Below are positions 32,482-33,295 of a stretch of DNA of 33,295 bases, piece by piece. Numbering within the stretch: the first letter of the stretch is position 1; every line of letters starts with the position of its first letter. The stretch is from Falsiroseomonas oryziterrae. GTDB lineage: Bacteria > Pseudomonadota > Alphaproteobacteria > Acetobacterales > Acetobacteraceae. The position numbers were made by a program, and so were the translations under genes. The notes under the pieces are model-generated. The model was given only the letters and a program-made list of their open reading frames with translations, searched no databases and was not told the DNA's origin. The stretch is from positions 1 through 33,295 of the forward strand of contig NZ_JAKJIB010000013.1 in assembly GCF_021864505.1 (NCBI RefSeq). Direction: 5' to 3'.

Positions 32482-32495
32482 TGGCGTGGGGAGCC

Positions 32496-33295
32496 CTAGC
32501 GCCCCCACTGCCACTCCATGCCGACGCCGACGCGGCTGCCCGCCTCGCGGTCGCCGGTCTCGGCTTCCAGCCGGATGCGCGGCGTCAGGTCCACACGCAC
32601 GCCGACGCGGCTGCTGCCTGGCTCCGAGCCCTGGCGCACGCCGACATAGATGCCGTCGGCCACGTAGCGTCCCGCTTCCAGCGCCGCCCCGGCGCGGTCC
32701 TGCTCGCCGGTGTTGCGCGACGCGCGCTCGCTGTCGCTGACGACCGCGAGGCGGTCGAGGCCGAGGCCCTGGCGCAGCCGGTCGAGCAAGCCCGCCGCCT
32801 CGCCGCCCGGCAGGCCGGCCGCGCCGGCCAGCGCTGAGGCGATCTGCGCGATCTCGAAGGGCGAGAGCTCGCGCAAGGGCCGGTCGAAAAGGAGGCGCGC
32901 CACGACCTCGTCCTGCGGCAGCTCGGGCGTCGAGGAGAAAACCAGCTCGGGCTGGGTCGGCGGGCCGGTGACGTCGAGACGCGCGGTCACGCCGCCGACC
33001 GTGCTGGAGGCGCGCAGCGCAAGGTCCGGCAGCAATCCGCCGGTCCAGGCGAGGCGTCCGCGATCGAAGGTGAGGCGACGGCCGATCACCGCGACATCGC
33101 CGCGCCGCATGTCGAGTGCGCCGGTGATCTCGGGCTGCGCGATGCGCCCGCCGATGGCGAGGCGGCCGCCGAGTTCCACGTCGAGCCCGCGCCCGCGGAC
33201 ATAGACGTTGCGCGGCGCGTCGAGATCGATCGCGAGCAGGATCGGCGGGCCGGTGTCGGGCGCGGATGGCGCGGTGCGCCGGGGCGGCGGTGGGC
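32496..33295 (-). CDS. tamB: TamB (translocation and assembly module) C-terminal part, start outside window
   Basis: The visible 266 codons are the C-terminal DUF490/TamB domain. The frame runs to the right edge, through ILLAIDLDAPRNVYVRGRGLD before the first GTG at 33179, so it is one partial gene and not a 227-residue protein. Seen: GGRLAIGGRIAQPEITGAL, the RGDVAVIGRRLTFDRGRLAW strand pattern, SSTPELPQDEVVARLLFDRPLRELSPFE (the conserved TamB segment), and a C-terminal beta-strand region ending MEWQWGR. Known: TamB spans the periplasm with TamA and helps outer-membrane protein and lipid transport. A tamA gene is expected just upstream, beyond the window. Confidence 0.9.
   Translation of the reverse strand, partial: PPPPRRTAPSAPDTGPPILLAIDLDAPRNVYVRGRGLDVELGGRLAIGGRIAQPEITGALDMRRGDVAVIGRRLTFDRGRLAWTGGLLPDLALRASSTVGGVTARLDVTGPPTQPELVFSSTPELPQDEVVARLLFDRPLRELSPFEIAQIASALAGAAGLPGGEAAGLLDRLRQGLGLDRLAVVSDSERASRNTGEQDRAGAALEAGRYVADGIYVGVRQGSEPGSSRVGVRVDLTPRIRLEAETGDREAGSRVGVGMEWQWGR

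Larger units (their letters stand above)
32190..32495. other. 306-base intergenic region with hairpins and a direct repeat; no gene seen
   Basis: Between the uup start and the tamB stop I see no convincing coding frame. It holds the two hairpins listed separately (32379-32403 and 32450-32481) and one copy of AGCCCTAGCGCCCCC (32358-32372), repeated exactly at 32492-32506 across the tamB stop. The uup promoter should lie on the minus strand here, but I found no convincing -35/-10 pair. Confidence 0.6.

Noticed and set aside
32496-33179. Complete 227-residue protein starting at a GTG
   Set aside because: The same frame continues to the window edge with TamB-like sequence, so this is only the C-terminal part of a larger gene.

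Overview
The window is very GC-rich (roughly 70% by eye), densely coded, and has almost no intergenic space. It looks chromosomal. Two branched-chain/hydrophobic amino-acid (HAAT) ABC transporters, two orphan Bug/TctC periplasmic receptors, a CaiB-type CoA-transferase and a methylsuccinyl-CoA-dehydrogenase-like enzyme together suggest an alphaproteobacterium, perhaps an Acetobacteraceae/Roseomonas-like one. The lineage is inferred from gene content only. I saw no rRNA, tRNA, IS element, prophage or CRISPR array.

Layout. (1) 1-4001, minus strand: an Mct-like CoA-transferase, an Mcd-like acyl-CoA dehydrogenase and a DEAD-box helicase (cut by the left edge), each overlapping the next by one base. 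The first two catalyse consecutive steps on C5 acyl-CoAs. (2) 4092-6878: a class III aminotransferase (+), then converging a small cytochrome c and a Bug receptor (-). (3) 7002-14309, plus strand: transporter 1 in the order livG-livF-livK-livH-livM, a GAF-domain protein coupled to livM, a NicX/M29-like metalloenzyme and a second Bug receptor. (4) 14337-17656: a GST and an M24 peptidase (-), divergent from an amidohydrolase (+).

(5) 17817-27511, minus strand: a probable ten-gene operon read from the right. It encodes transporter 2 (livH-livM-livK-livG-livF), a UPF0261/Tm-1-like protein, a PEP-hydrolase-like TIM barrel, a tandem SRPBCC protein, a quinone oxidoreductase and a DMT exporter. The UPF0261 and TIM-barrel genes are the two halves of the plant Tm-1 protein, here separate and one base apart. 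(6) 27781-30013, plus strand, divergent from this operon: a sugar-phosphate isomerase/epimerase and a Gfo/Idh/MocA dehydrogenase. (7) 30375-33295, minus strand: an ABC-F ATPase (Uup type) and the C-terminal end of TamB (cut by the right edge).

The most interesting parts are the mct-mcd pair (a possible link between the ethylmalonyl-CoA pathway and the mesaconyl-C4-CoA/citramalyl-CoA branch), the uptake-catabolic operon built around the split Tm-1 pair with its divergent isomerase/dehydrogenase genes, and several unexplained structured or repeated intergenic elements (17659-17787, 27587-27640, 30021-30179, 32358-32506).
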